64,000 nucleotides of DNA from Axinella damicornis (lineage: Eukaryota; Porifera; Demospongiae; Axinellida; Axinellidae), in assembly GCA_963931865.1 (NCBI GenBank), contig OZ007517.1:5345707-5409706 (forward strand), in the 5' to 3' direction. Below the pieces are notes generated by a model that was not told the origin of the DNA, ran no database searches, and saw only the letters and a program-made list of their open reading frames with translations. Positions 35,728-46,592 of this stretch are shown in pieces (position 1 is the first letter of the stretch; each line of letters opens with the position of its first letter). The translations under genes were made by a program, and so were the position numbers.

Positions 35728-35922
35728 GCTACGATGTTCCACTCCTATGTCTCCGGAGTAGAGAATGCTCCACCGCCATCCTGTATACCAGTAGAGAATG
35801 CTCCACCGCCATCCTGCATACCAGAAGAGAATGCTCCACCGCCATCGTGTATACGTACCCAGTGCTGGAGCCGGGGGATGCGCTATAAGAAGTCTGGTAG
35901 GCACTACAGCTGCATGGGAAGA
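35728..35922 (+). CDS. Representative canonical array exon near the 3' end
   Basis: Acceptor tctccag, donor gtaagt, 195 nt, 65 codons, no stop; three 11-codon NAPPPSC subrepeats followed by CWSRGMRYKKSGRHYSCMGR. Several units between 32.2 and 35.9 kb are open in this same frame, more than in the middle of the array, so the 3' end is the least decayed part. Confidence 0.5.
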
Positions 35923-36070
35923 GTAAGTAGAGTAGGACAATGTGAAATGTTGGCCTGAATTAAAAATCAAATGCGAAACGCATTGAATATGCATAGGGAA
36001 AGGAAAGCCACATGTCAACTCACACGTCTCCAGGCTACGATCTTCCACTCCTGCGTCTCCGGACGGTGTC

Positions 36071-37806
36071 ACATGTCAACTACTAGTGTGCAGAATTACT
36101 ACCGTTACAAAGCTAGGGGTGCGTGTGTGTGCTTGTGTATAAGAGAGAGAGGAAGAGGTCAAAATGAATCTGTAACTGAACAGTCACAGGTACTGGTGTG
36201 GATAAATATCTTCGTTGGAAAGCTAGAGGCGTGTGTGTGTGTTACCTTACATCTGAGAATGATCCCTGGAAACAGGTAGAGCCAGTTAGGTAGGGACAGG
36301 TTGAGCCATCCTGGTTTAGAGTCATTGGGAGACTATGGTAGTGAGCCAGGTAGAGAGCTAGGTATTGAACCAGGAAGTGAGCAATGTAAAGATGGAAGAG
36401 AGCCAGGTAGAGTCCACCTCAAGTATACTGGGAAGTCCAATCAAACAGCCATGGTGATACCTAGTGGATCAAACCCTTTATATATGTGTGTGTGCGTGAT
36501 TTGTGTGTGTGATCATGATGCAGTGAAGTATGATTGTATATACCGAATGACCTCAGGTAGAGTGGGCAGGTAGGGTCAGCAGTACGGCATTTGGGAAGGC
36601 TAGTATGTCCACTCTCCTGGCACAAAACCACCATCGCACCGTGCGGAGCTGGTCGGGAGTATAGCCATGGTTGACACGCCTCGCGCGAGCAGATAACAAG
36701 AAATACTTTACCACTGAACGGGCTGAGTAGTAGAGGGGGAAACAGCGAATGGTGTGAGGAGACCGATAAAGTGGCACAGCTACATGTAGACAGGAGCGTT
36801 GGTGTAGACTGTGCGGAATAACACGACGACGGTCCTCGAAGACGGATCGGCGCACAATGGCTTGCTACTGGCACGGCAGCAGTTGAAGAGCGCCTTGTAT
36901 CGGAGTTCTCTTAGAGCCGTCTCCTTCCGCGCTCAACTGTTCATTCCCTAGTCAGCAGAAATGAGAAAACCGGTGATGCTGAAGCAGCCCATGAAAAGAA
37001 TTTCAAGAATCCCGCCCAAAAAATTACAGCCACAATCATTGACCAATCAAAATGCGGATGGTACCTAATCACGCGGGCTTTTTACAGATTTCCTGTGCAA
37101 GCGCGCGTGATTATCAGAGCGTATTGCAGAACTCAATGTCAATGTGTGAAAAGCACCGTAGTGAGAGCCCATTACCACCACCATCGGCTAGTAATTATGG
37201 ACTTCCTTTTGTAATATTATTATGGTTGTACAATTACTTCCATGTCGGTAGCTATAACAGTTACTCTAAAGGTAGAGTAGCTACTGTTGTGATGAAGTAC
37301 AGTGATGGACCTTCAATTAGCATACCGAAATTGGAGAATACATCCTTGGTAACAGTATAGCTACTTTCAATATGTACAATGAGATCAAAAGCATTTGGGC
37401 ACAAAGTGCATCTTACAAGATCAACAAGAGAACTGAGACAGTACAGAGTCACCAAACAGAACTTAAACAATAGCAAATCTGTAGCTCAGGATAGCTCAAC
37501 CGGGTGCGTGCACGCAATCGAGAAGGGTGCAGGATGGGAAACACTGCATGCTTTGGTGTCGGGGTGGGTGTGTGAACAGCTTGCAGTCATGAAGGGGGCA
37601 GGATTTGAAAACTATGGCATTGTGCAGAACATTAGTGTGTGCTCCTGCCATCAAATGTTGCTATAATATACTCTATTGCAATGAAAAGAGTCCTAGATAT
37701 GAATATTTAGTAGCTAGTATCAGGTTACTGCACTCAAGTAGGTCGCTTAACACCTGCTTGAGCGCATTAACCGCCTTAGACAATGGGTATTGACTTAACA
37801 CAGTAA
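36071..37806. other. Flank of array, no confident gene
   Basis: Starts with GT-rich duplicated text (agctaggggtgcgtgtgtgtg near 36,112 and agctagaggcgtgtgtgtgtg near 36,221). A + frame at 36,301-36,573 holds repeated SEPGRELG / SEQ / REPGR motifs. - strand frames at 36,553-36,874 are open in two phases. A CCAAT word (gaccaatcaaaatgcgg) lies at about 37,040. None is strong enough to call. Confidence 0.5.
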
Positions 37807-37922
37807 TAGCCTCGTTCCCAGGCCTACCCCGTTCTCTGTTCTTCGGCTTGCGTTGACAATAATACACAGATGTGGCCAAAAGCCGAAGAACAGAAAACAG
37901 GGTAGGCCTGGGAACGAGGCCA
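37807..37922. repeat. Foldback element, TAGCCTCGTTCCCAGGC ends
   Basis: tagcctcgttcccaggccta pairs with taggcctgggaacgaggc. The inner arm ccccgttctctgttcttcggctt pairs with agccgaagaacagaaaacagggt. The inner arm is unrelated to that of other members. Confidence 0.9.
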
Positions 37923-38319
37923 ACATGTCCAGTGGTCTCCCTATATAGTGGATGAATCACCAGGAAAAGAGAAGCCCGTAAGACGGTACAATTACAGCTG
38001 GAGCATGATGTTTTGACTACAGTCCTGGTGCACTGCCACAAATTACATTATAGTTGTACATCACTCAGAGATTATTACTACTCAGAGGTAGTGCCTTCCT
38101 ACAATACCTGGTTAGTGGGCCTCACCAGAATGTCATGAATCTGAAGGTGAATAGGAGTGAAGAGACAGTGCATATAAATACTTATCACTGCTATGGCTGC
38201 ATCAGGCAAGGTTCTGTCCAGGTCACACTTCAAGTGGTATTTTGTTAAAAGAAATTGGTGCTGAAAGCTGAGCTGAGTGGTGGTCACTGCCAACCAGGGT
38301 GGGCGGGCAGACACACATA

Positions 38320-38866
38320 CCGTATTTCCACGATCAAACGCCGCATTCGATTAGTGGCCGCCCTCGAACAATGGCCGCACCTCCAGAAGGGCTGAACGAA
38401 ATAAAAGCCGCCCTTGTTTAGTAGCCGCGGCTAGTATTCGGGCAGTCGGCAATCGATCGAAGTGCTTTGTCTAGCCCTCGAGGACCGTGACTGTTTCGCT
38501 GTGAGCATGAAGAGAGGAGAACTGATTGTTGGTCATATTCCCCGAGAGCTGTCTAAGCATTTGGCGTTTTCTGTGGTTGAGGTATGGGGGGCGAGCGACG
38601 TGTGACTGGTGAAATCTTTCGTCACAGTAATGGCTTTGGCGTTTCCTACCGTTTTGTCGGAATGATTATGACAGTACCACACAGCCCAGGGCTGTAACAA
38701 AACTTCTTCTTTGTGCATACACAGTGCTCTAATCCGTTTCCTCGCTTCCTCGTTTATGCTAAGTTTACAACGCCGCCTTCGATTAGTGGCCACCTTTGAA
38801 TAGTAGCCGCATTAGATCGCGTGATGAAATAAATAGTAGCCACGGCGTTTGATTGCGGAAATACAG
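38320..38866. mobile_element. 547-bp MITE with CCGTATTTCC...GATCAAACGCCG ends
   Basis: Left ccgtatttccacgatcaaac; right is the reverse complement of ctgtatttccgcaatcaaac. Flanked by TA on both sides, consistent with a TA target duplication. Subterminal words gattagtggccgcc and aatagtagccgc recur within 100 bp of each end. No transposase frame. Confidence 0.85.
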
Positions 38867-39649
38867 TACTTACACGATACACAAGCATGCAGCCAGCTCT
38901 TTTCAATTGCACTATTGCGCTGTTCATTAGACACACGTCAACTTTCTGTCACAGCCACAGCTAATACGGCAACATGTGTTATCCCTGGGAGGTAAGTAGC
39001 CTGCACATGCAGTGCCTTTCACAAACAGGTCTCTGGAACTGCCAGTGGCAACTTCACACACTGCCAGAATTGCACTCTGAACAGTTGAGTATTTCAGTTT
39101 ACTCACAATAGACCTTTTCCTGAGTCAACTACACATTACAGTCAGGGCAATACTGCATGCACTATCACCACAATGCTGATAGGATGATCTTTAACATGGC
39201 TCATAATTTTGAAACCATACCCCCAATTAAAAAAACTGTCTGTGGCCATAGAAGCAGAGTCAGCAATATCGAAGGCTTACTACAGGTACTGTAGTCACAC
39301 ATTATAAGGCACAGCTGATTGTTACGTGCAGGCTCAACTATCGTCCCAGCTACTCGTCTTCCAAGAAACTCTGCTCCTGTAGAGTGGACAACGCAAATTG
39401 AAGCGCATATTCGATTTGATGTTAAACGCATCTCATTGATAGGCAAATATTTGCTTCCTGTGGAGATATGGAGATATAGGCGCATGTGGTATGTGGTCAG
39501 TTATGAATGCTTTTAACCAGTCAGGTCACGTCTGACATCCTTATAATATGGGGGTGGGGGTAGGTAAGAAGCGCACTGGTCGTATGCCACTAATGTACTC
39601 CCGCCCCCGGAATCCCACTTCATACAAGTCGTATAATTCGCTGGCTTAC

Positions 39650-39723
39650 CCCATCACAGTCCTGTTCCATAACCTCCACACTGATAGCTCTTCCATGGAA
39701 CTCAGAAGCCCTGGTGATATCGA
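39650..39723 (-). CDS. Candidate exon, unknown
   Basis: - strand, between ttctcatgcag and gtaagc. Reads DITRASEFHGRAISVEVMEQ then DCDG. Both splice sites are strong. Family not recognised. Confidence 0.4.
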
Positions 39724-40176
39724 CTGCATGAGAAGACAAAGTGTTGATTAACTTGGCCACAAATACGTAGCGTAAATGTTGAGGGTGCATGCAAAGCCCC
39801 ACTCACCCAAATGGCTACTTCATTGGATTGACATGCTTTCAAGTGCATGCAGCTACACTACGGTAGGTGGACTGCCTGAAAGCAAGGATGGCTAGTCACT
39901 TCACCCTGTGTCTACATAATACGAGAAAGTTCACTGCAAGAATTTCTCAACCCTCCCGCCCCACATTCCTGCAGTCTGAGAGGTTACGGGATACTCGGGT
40001 GTGTGCTGTGTATTGCAAGTGAATGCTGATCGAATTTGTAGCCAAAATTATTTTGGACCTGTTTAGATATTCATCAAGGAGGGCATGAAGGAAGCTTTTC
40101 ATGGCAAATTTATCTGCTGTCTCGCTCGAGAAAAGCAGTTATAATACTGTGAACTGAATTGCTCGTTTTTGGACAG

Positions 40177-40326
40177 CTATACATCATATCCATAGAAGCT
40201 TCCGTCATGCCCTGCAGCTTGTGACAGCGCACCTCCACCGCCTGAATCAATTTGCTCACGTTCTTCGTACTTGAGAAATTCAGCATGCACTTGCAGTACA
40301 TTTTGCATGGCGCGAGCATGAGTATC
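40177..40326 (-). CDS. Candidate C-terminal exon, unknown
   Basis: The - strand frame reads ARAMQNVLQVHAEFLKYEER, then EQIDSGGGGALSQAAGHDGS and FYGYDV, with a TAG stop at 40,177-40,179. Helical then Gly-rich; the 5' edge is approximate. No gene partner identified. Confidence 0.4.
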   Translation of the reverse strand, partial: DTHARAMQNVLQVHAEFLKYEEREQIDSGGGGALSQAAGHDGSFYGYDV

Positions 40327-41366
40327 TCGTAACCTTAAGGCTACTATCAACAGTGGTTATCACATCGCTAATATTTCGTAACCTTAACTCTTTTAGGCCC
40401 AAATTTCTTTCTCTAGGCATTCCTCTCTAGCACCAGTTAACAGACTAGCCACATGACAAAACCTCAGCTCACACTCTTAGCAGAGTCTGAAAACAAGTTG
40501 GGACTTAAACTGTGATGCTATTCAGAATAGCACCTCACAATGGTTTTCTTGGGACCCCACACAAGAATAAAGGCTAACAAAATTCTTGCATGTAACCCCA
40601 AGGAATTTGAACAATCTGATAGAATCACGTGTACTGGCTTCCCCACTACAAACTACCTAACAGTAAGTCAACGAACAAGGAAGGGAAGTGGCTACTCAAA
40701 AGGAGGGTGGGTCTATTTTCCTGTGCGCTGGGAAGCTACTATGCAGCTGGAGTTCATTGCAATTGGGGTGCTCATTGTATGATCCAGAATAGCACCATGG
40801 ACTGCGGAGCCCAGACACGGCCATGCTGTTCGCACCCTTCGGGTGCACCCACCCACCTCCCCCTGTCGCAGAACTAGGACATTGCCGGATGGAACATCAT
40901 GAAGCTGAAAGTCTCATGACGCCGTATGGCATCATTAGGGCTAACGTGCTTGAGATAGTAGCAGTTTCCAAGTTACCCACAAAAAAGTGGGGAGCCACGC
41001 ATGCGCAAACAGTGGATACCAGACGCTCTTCTCCCCAATAACCGAGCGCCTGGGAATGAGGCTAGGTTTGCTTCAGCCAAAACTTAGCCATGCATTAGTG
41101 AATGGAACGGCAAATTGTCAACCGCTTCTGCTTCACAAAAAGTGTGGATTTTATATATTTTAATTTATTTTATGAGAAACCACCATGTAGAGAGGCTAAC
41201 GAGGTAACCGAATAGCATGAATGCTAATATTAACCAGTACCCCGGCTTTACATCCCCTCCAAAGGATGCGGTGTGAACTGTATCAGGTGAAAACACCTTC
41301 AAGCACACACCTACTCAATTTTAAGGGTAGAGCTGAGTCAACTCCTAGGAGAGAAAGAAAATCTCT

Positions 41367-41447
41367 CCTATGGCAATGGTGGGATTTGAACCTGCAACCT
41401 TTAGATTAGCAGTCCGATGCTTTAACCGCTAGGCCACCAGCCACCCC
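41367..41447 (-). tRNA. tRNA-Ser(GCT)-like sequence, probably pseudogene or SINE head
   Basis: On the - strand: an A box TGGCCTAGCGGTTA, an anticodon arm with loop CTGCTAA (anticodon GCT), and a B box GGTTCAAATCC. The T stem has two mismatches, the acceptor stem pairs poorly, and the long variable arm of tRNA-Ser is missing. A functional tRNA is therefore unlikely; a tRNA pseudogene or SINE promoter is the better reading. Confidence 0.6.
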
Positions 41448-42033
41448 TGAATCTCACTCTCTATTGTACTGTAAGTATTGGGACATTCTGTGTACACTTA
41501 TGTGAGGTTGTAGGGGTTGTAATGCCTCGTCCTCAACAGAGGAGAGGTAGAGGAACCCCAAGTGTGGTTCCCTCTGCTCAATCTCTAGTGGGTCTACTAG
41601 CATTTCCAGAGGAGAGGAGTACCTTGTAAGGACACACTCGGGGTAGTAACACGGTGCTGGACTTGTTCCTGGGAACACTCCGACGTTGTGAGGTGTGCCC
41701 AAGGTTCTGGCAGGGGTGCCTCAGGGCCGTGGATATCAGGATGCAGCCTACGCTGGTAGGCTGGTAGTGCTGGCTGGGAGGCCTGGGTAACTTCAGTGTT
41801 CTCGCTGCTCAGGCCTCTCGACTTCGACCCAGATCTCTCGCGCAGGAAGATACGCCCCGCCCCCAACTTCCGGAGCGAGAGAAAGGGTGTGTCTGCAAAT
41901 TGCCCAGTGGGTGTGTAGTCCTGCTTGGACCCGTACCCGTACCCATACCCGTACCTGGTCCCCGTATATACCCCAGACTCACGGGAAATTAATTTTTTAA
42001 TCAAAACTGGCAAACCTGACTGAATGGATATCG

Positions 42034-42145
42034 ATGGCACTGCCTGGGCCCAGAGATGCCGCCGTAATGGAAGCAGTCCTTAAGGAAATGGGAGTCGAAC
42101 ACTATGACCGTAGTGTGGTGTATCAGATGCTGGAATTCAGCTATA
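42034..42145 (+). CDS. TAF9: TAF9 histone-fold first exon
   Basis: ATG at 42,034 opens MALPGPRDAAVMEAVLKEMG, then VEHYDRSVVYQMLEFSY, and the exon ends at gtgagt. This matches the start of the TAF9 histone fold (DA.....ILK.MG...YE..V..QMLEFA.RY). The exon closes after one base of an Arg codon, as expected for Y-R-Y. TAF9 pairs with TAF6 in TFIID and SAGA. A second upstream ATG (42,024) is out of frame. The exon with the rest of the histone fold (RY...L.DA) was not found between here and 44.9 kb; it may be short or hidden. Confidence 0.85.
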
Positions 42146-42381
42146 GTGAGTGTACATGTATACACGAACGTCATGTTGTATGTGAGGTATAGACAAGACT
42201 ACACACTGCAAATAGTGTATAATTTGTCCATGATCGAGGGGTGGCATTGTCTTGGAATCAGACCCTTGCACGTAGATGATGAACCCTTCGCAAGGGAGTA
42301 AGGGGTGAGTGTAAAACAGAGTCGGTAGACTCTATAAATTATGTGTAGGGATATATATGGATACAACTAGTCTCACATGGC

Positions 42382-42449
42382 CCAGACCCTTCCTGCGACG
42401 ATTGGTGGGGCGGGGCGAAAGGGGAGGGGAGGGAGGAAGAAGGGTCTGG
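42382..42449. repeat. Foldback/MITE with CCAGACCC ends
   Basis: ccagacccttcctgc pairs with gaagaagggtctgg around a G-rich core. Members in this window: 42,907-42,975 (opposite orientation) and 52,594-52,657. Confidence 0.8.
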
Positions 42450-42570
42450 TGACTTTGAACAAGATGCAGTTGCACAATGGAATATAATTATTGAAATAAT
42501 CTTCCGTAAACGTAATATTGCATGTGACTTACCTCAAGTATAGTAGTTGATCGAGCACAGAGCTACAGCC

Positions 42571-42650
42571 ATGGCTATCAAGGAAGAGCGCTGCACTGTC
42601 TGCCTCAAAGACTTGCCGAAGAGTAGTACGCGAAGGAGACTTAACAGTGA
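42571..42650 (+). CDS. Candidate first exon with Cys pair
   Basis: ATG at 42,571 reads MAIKEERCTVCLKDLPKSST then RRRLN, followed by a possible donor gtgaga. The CxxC pair near the N terminus suggests half of a zinc-binding site. It lies inside the TAF9 intron region on the same strand, so it is either a nested gene or chance. Weak. Confidence 0.25.
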
Positions 42651-42906
42651 GACATTCCAGAACCCGTGTGGAGACTCACAGAGACGTCCCTATTGCATGC
42701 AAATTATCTTCGCTTTGTTTGGGCATCAACTGCCTGTAGCCTAGCTGTGAAGCCGCTAAGGAGCCAGTCCTGATTCTTCTCACCATGCCAACTATAAGTC
42801 TAGTCACGCGCTCAAAGCGGATATCGTGCCACAAATTACATGCTGCTTCAATCTGTTTGGCTCTACCAGCATTCCAGCAGAGCCAACAACATCCTCTTCA
42901 GAGTCA

Positions 42907-42975
42907 CCAGACCCTTTGTCTTCCCTCTTCCCCTCCTCCCGCCCTGCCCCACTGATGGTTGCAGGAAGGGTCTGG
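42907..42975. repeat. Foldback/MITE with CCAGACCC ends, inverted relative to 42,382
   Basis: ccagaccctttgtcttcc ... ggaagggtctgg. The core is the reverse complement of the 42,382-42,449 core, so the two copies form a larger inverted pair about 0.5 kb apart. Confidence 0.8.
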
Positions 42976-43102
42976 GCCACGCAAGACTAGGATACAACGT
43001 ACATGCAATATAATGGTAAAAGTAATCAAAAGCATTATTGCCGAGCACATTAGTGCGAGGCACTGAATGAGGGATCTATTCTATGTACGTATGTACGTAC
43101 CG

Positions 43103-43397
43103 GAACCGGTCATGCTCAGAAATGTTGATGAGAATGTTGCAGGTTTCCTGCCGGCCAATTGAGTTTTATTTGCCGCAAGGGCTCGACGGTACGAGAAGAA
43201 GTATGCAACCCACCCTCCTGCTAGCCTCGTTCCCAGTTTCGGACAGGGCCTGGGAACGCCCAGTCGATCTATACTTGCCCCAGTTAGGAGATGATGTTGC
43301 TTGCGCCTCCAAAGTTCTGTCTGCACCATGCGTATATACACCAGCTGCTTGTCGGTCCAGTAGCGCTTCCTGTTGATGCTATCGGGTTTCCAGGTCA
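43103..43397 (-). CDS. Two candidate - strand exons, unknown
   Basis: Exon i (about 43,261-43,397) reads DSINRKRYWTDKQLVYIRMV then QTELWRRKQHHLLTG before gtatag. Exon ii (about 43,103-43,160) follows ...ggccggcag and reads ETCNILINISEHDRFR before gtacgt. They lie inside the TAF9 span on the opposite strand, and a small foldback (43,222-43,258) sits between them. Unrecognised. Confidence 0.35.
43222..43258. repeat. Minimal foldback, TAGCCTCGTTCCCAG ends
   Basis: Only about 37 bp: ctagcctcgttcccag, a 9-base loop, then ggcctgggaacg. Smallest member of the family. Confidence 0.75.
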
Positions 43398-44596
43398 AGG
43401 TAGGGCATGATACGATCAGTGGCGGTACTAGGGTGGGGCGGAGGGGGGCGTGAGACCCCCAACACCACCCTAGAAAAAAAAACGTATGCAGACTACATAA
43501 ACGTGCACTGCCTATATAGAGCCAGTTCTTTGATCTATCAACTGTGACTTACCTCTAGCAGCAGTTTATTGTGTACAGTCAGTCAATCAGTTTAATGTCC
43601 CCCAACCTTCTATTGCTGTGCACGCCTGTGATGGATACGATGGCACGTTTTGTTTGCACAACCGGTAGCCAACTCTGACTCTAGCTAGCTAATGTAGCTA
43701 TGAAAAGGGTTTACATTAGCGACCAAATTGGTGAAAATGACGTCATACAATGATGAATTAGTTTACATTAGCAACCAAAATTGGGAAGTATGGGTATGAC
43801 ATGAAAATATTAGAACCAAGTAACGTAGCTACATAGCTAGCTGCAACGTGTTATGCAGTCTGTACAGGTTTCGTGCATGGTTGCCAGTCTACACAATAAT
43901 GTTCCATGCTTGGATGTTCCAGTTGCATGCTAGCCTCGCACCCAGGCCTTCTCACCCCACCGTTTGTCGCTTGCAGTACTAGCATGGGGGAAGGCCTGAT
44001 AAACATGTCACGTGACATACCTGTACATTCGGAGGAGTTGTACATTCTTTCTGTACAGCTCTCAGTCAGCTTTCTGAACCCAAGAAACGTCACCAACATG
44101 TATACACACCCTGAGCTAGAAGCTGGACAGCAGCATGTAACTCGTTTTCTCAGGATGTGTATACATGTACTTTGTGGCTTTTTGAGTTGGAGCTGCATGG
44201 ATAACTTTTGTCTCGGCACCGAAGTTCCGAGACACAGTGCTAGATGCGTAGGTACGTACGTGGTACATGTGTACGTGGTACGTACGTCGCTTTTCGCAAT
44301 GCGCCCGTGCAAATGCTGCATACACTCTTAATATGTCAAACGTATTTATAGCCTGCAAGTAAATCCTCAAAAGTGATTATGGGTTTGCATGGCTGCTCAT
44401 GAATCCTCTTACCAAGACTGCTGCTAGTACTTAATTGAAGACAATGAATACTCACTCATCCATAGCTACACAATGTGCTGCACTCAGCTCTAGCTAGCTA
44501 TATAGATAAGTGCAAGGCCCAAGTGCACTGCATTATTCATAGGGTACTTACGTACATGTATGTTTAAATTCATATTCATAGGGTATTTGTATTGAT

Positions 44597-44677
44597 GGCC
44601 TCGTCCCCAGGCCTCTGCCCAGATTGTATCTCGCAGCCGTGGAGAAAACTCTTGGCAGAGCCCTGGCAACGAGGCTA
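44597..44677. repeat. Foldback element, GCCTCGTCCCCAGGC ends
   Basis: ggcctcgtccccaggcctctgcc pairs with ggcagagccctggcaacgaggcta. Confidence 0.85.
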
Positions 44678-44717
44678 GGGTACTTATACTCCCAAGTTTA
44701 CGGTACTAGTGTGTGGC

Positions 44718-44829
44718 CTAGCCTCGTTCCCAGGCTCCCTCCACGCACACGGCGACGAATGTATTTTTCATTGTCGCATGCAAGGGGGGGGGGGGGGGGG
44801 GGGGGGGGGGGAGGCTGGAGATGAGGCTA
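44718..44829. repeat. Foldback element with a poly-G insertion
   Basis: ctagcctcgttcccaggctcc at the left; a run of about 27 G and gaggctggagatgaggcta at the right. Poly-G tracts also neighbour foldback ends elsewhere. Confidence 0.75.
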
Positions 44830-44885
44830 TGTATGACCAGGACAGCTATGTCAGTTTTGGATGTATGTGTTTCTCTTACATACAG

Positions 44886-45007
44886 TTCATGATTGAAATT
44901 GCGAGGCAGAAGAATGCTATTCCCGTGAAGTTTGGTCCTCGAATCCCCCCAGAGCGATTTATTGTCTCACAGCTAACAACTACAAGGTCAAAGAAAGGCA
45001 AAAACCG
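44886..45007 (+). CDS. TAF9: TAF9 conserved C-terminal region exon
   Basis: After ttacatacag the exon reads FMIEIARQKNAIPVKFGPRI, then PPERFIVSQLTTT, and ends at gtgtgt. It corresponds to the TAF9 segment (F...IAR..N..PLP.....G.RLPP.R.....). The loop between IPV and GPR is shorter than in vertebrate TAF9. Phase 0 entry, two-base exit. Follows the first exon (42,034-42,145) in order and strand. Confidence 0.82.
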
Positions 45008-45616
45008 GTGTGTACCCACATACTACTTCTTCCTTCCCCTTTCATGCATTGTTCCAAGAGTTGTGCTCTTAAATGGGTGCAGCTGACATAAAGATATACC
45101 ATACAGTTCCTAGGGCTGAGCAATCGTGCAGCATCATACCATAATCATGATTTTTGATTTAATTATGGAGTCGGTGGACTCTATGTGTAGGGACACGATA
45201 TACACACAATACAAACAATTTCTCATACTCGCAGCACATTTGTAAGCAACATACCGGCAAGGGCGCATCGAGCCGCCGTAGGCGGCGAGAGGGCATGCAA
45301 CGTTCATACATGTAGACAGCAAAATCTGAGTGTTACTAAAATTGGAATTCAAATTTTGACTGTATAAGCACATGAACCGTAGACGCGCGCCCCTCATGCG
45401 GTCACTTTTGTACTTACTACCGAGATGGCTGGCATGGTAGCAGAAGCCACTAATCACTCTCCAAGACCGGATGAAGTGCTCTCACTTCAGGATCGAAGTA
45501 CAATTAGGACATGATCACTCTTTTGCTAAAATTACAGTTTGGTGTACATGTGGCATCAAACCTGAAAACACACTTATATGCAGTATATGTTGTGGTTCTT
45601 TCTTCCCTCTTTGTAG

Positions 45617-45932
45617 CCATCCCTGGCCAGGCCTCACGTTACGCCACATTCCGCCTCCCACTGGGAAAACAGACAACGGTTGTGTCCAGTATGATGCATC
45701 CCCAGCTCAGCAGTCCTCTCCTACAAGGAACTGGCACCCCAACAAGCAGCAGCATGCTATACAAGGCTCTCTTCCAACCAACAAGCCATTCATGCATCTG
45801 CTTGGTACACAGCTCCGAAGCCCAGTCACCCTGCAGAGTGCAAGTACAACCGTTCCAAGGCAGAACATGCCAACTCTATCACCACTGAGCTCTGTAGCTA
45901 GTACTCTCACCTCTAGCAGTATATACTTCTAG
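45617..45932 (+). CDS. Probable TAF9 terminal exon
   Basis: Acceptor tctttgtag at 45,616. Two frames stay open. One reads PGQASRYATFRLPLGKQTTV and GTGTPTSSSM, ending at 45,888. The other reads PWPGLTLRHIPPPTGK and a Ser/Thr/Gln-rich tail, ending at 45,932. The choice depends on which gt of ccggtgtgtacc is used as donor upstream. The TAF9 tail is Ser/Thr/Pro-rich and poorly conserved, so I cannot decide. Confidence 0.55.
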
Positions 45933-46592
45933 CACTAATACTAGCACGAATAATAGCAATACTCCATTACTGAATATGCCAGTACTAGGAAAGTTGCAGT
46001 ACACTGTACGTGAATATAATGTAATGATGACTCATGACATTAATTTTTAGTTTGAGCCCTGCTAGCTCATCGCTAGAACAGCTAGAGTTTTGTGTCTCTT
46101 ATGTGGTGCACGGATCCATCCATTTTTGACGCACAAGCTACTCTTTCGTATTCATTTCACATCCAGTGTATGAAGTTCCTTTAGTTGTGGATTAAAACAG
46201 CTTTTGGCCGGAAGTTGTGCTGAAGCCAGCAGCGATCCCTCCCTTGACTTCCCGGTTTCGTGCACCACTTGCACCTGGTGTTCCTGGGTGGAGTCGTGGG
46301 TGTAACTAGTCCAAACCCCAATCAGTGCAATTCGTGGGGTTTCTGAACGGCGTTTGGCTGCCCACATGCATGGCGCTACAATCGACACGTTGGAGGCCCA
46401 GGAGCTAACTACTAGTAAGCTGACTTGTATGATACATGCAATAATTATCATAAGCAGTGTACAGCAAAATTGGCAGATATATATGTACACAGATCGACAC
46501 TAAAATTGAAATTCTTGGGCTGTGTACTGCTTGTTTCAAGTCAAAGCGAAGCAGTAAGTACTGCAGACTAGTAAGAGTGAGAAAGCAGCACC

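Larger units (their letters stand above)
15514..36070 (+). repeat. Tandem array of ~62 exon-plus-intron units, ~307 bp each
   Basis: Each unit has an exon-like part of 195 nt, starting gctacgatgttccac after ctcacactgtctccag and ending gggaaga before gtaagtagag, plus an intron-like part of ~112 nt containing aatgcgaaacgcattgaatatgcat. Unit starts (atgcgaaacgcatt word) recur at 306-307 bp steps, for example 15959, 16266, 16572, 16878. Within the exon part, a 33-bp subrepeat (11 codons, V/E-E-N-A-P-P-P-S-C-I-P) is present two to five times, so length changes keep the frame. About a quarter of units are fully open. Others carry recurrent lesions: a lost G (agccggggatg), TAG in gtgctagagcc, and TAG/TAA in aggcgctagagc or aggcactaaagc. 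The first and last units are partial. Confidence 0.95.

Noticed and set aside
15514..36070. CRISPR-like array of repeats with spacers
   Set aside because: Units are 307 bp with no unique spacers, and the 33-bp subrepeats are adjacent and coding-like. The genome is eukaryotic.
15514..36070. - strand open frames of about 100 codons in most units (for example ...GWRWSILYWYTGWRWSILY)
   Set aside because: They are mirror images of the + strand 33-bp subrepeats. Splice signals and the symmetric exon length support + strand reading, and the - frame has no splice signals.
41367..41447. Functional tRNA-Ser
   Set aside because: T-stem mismatches, poor acceptor pairing and no long variable arm.
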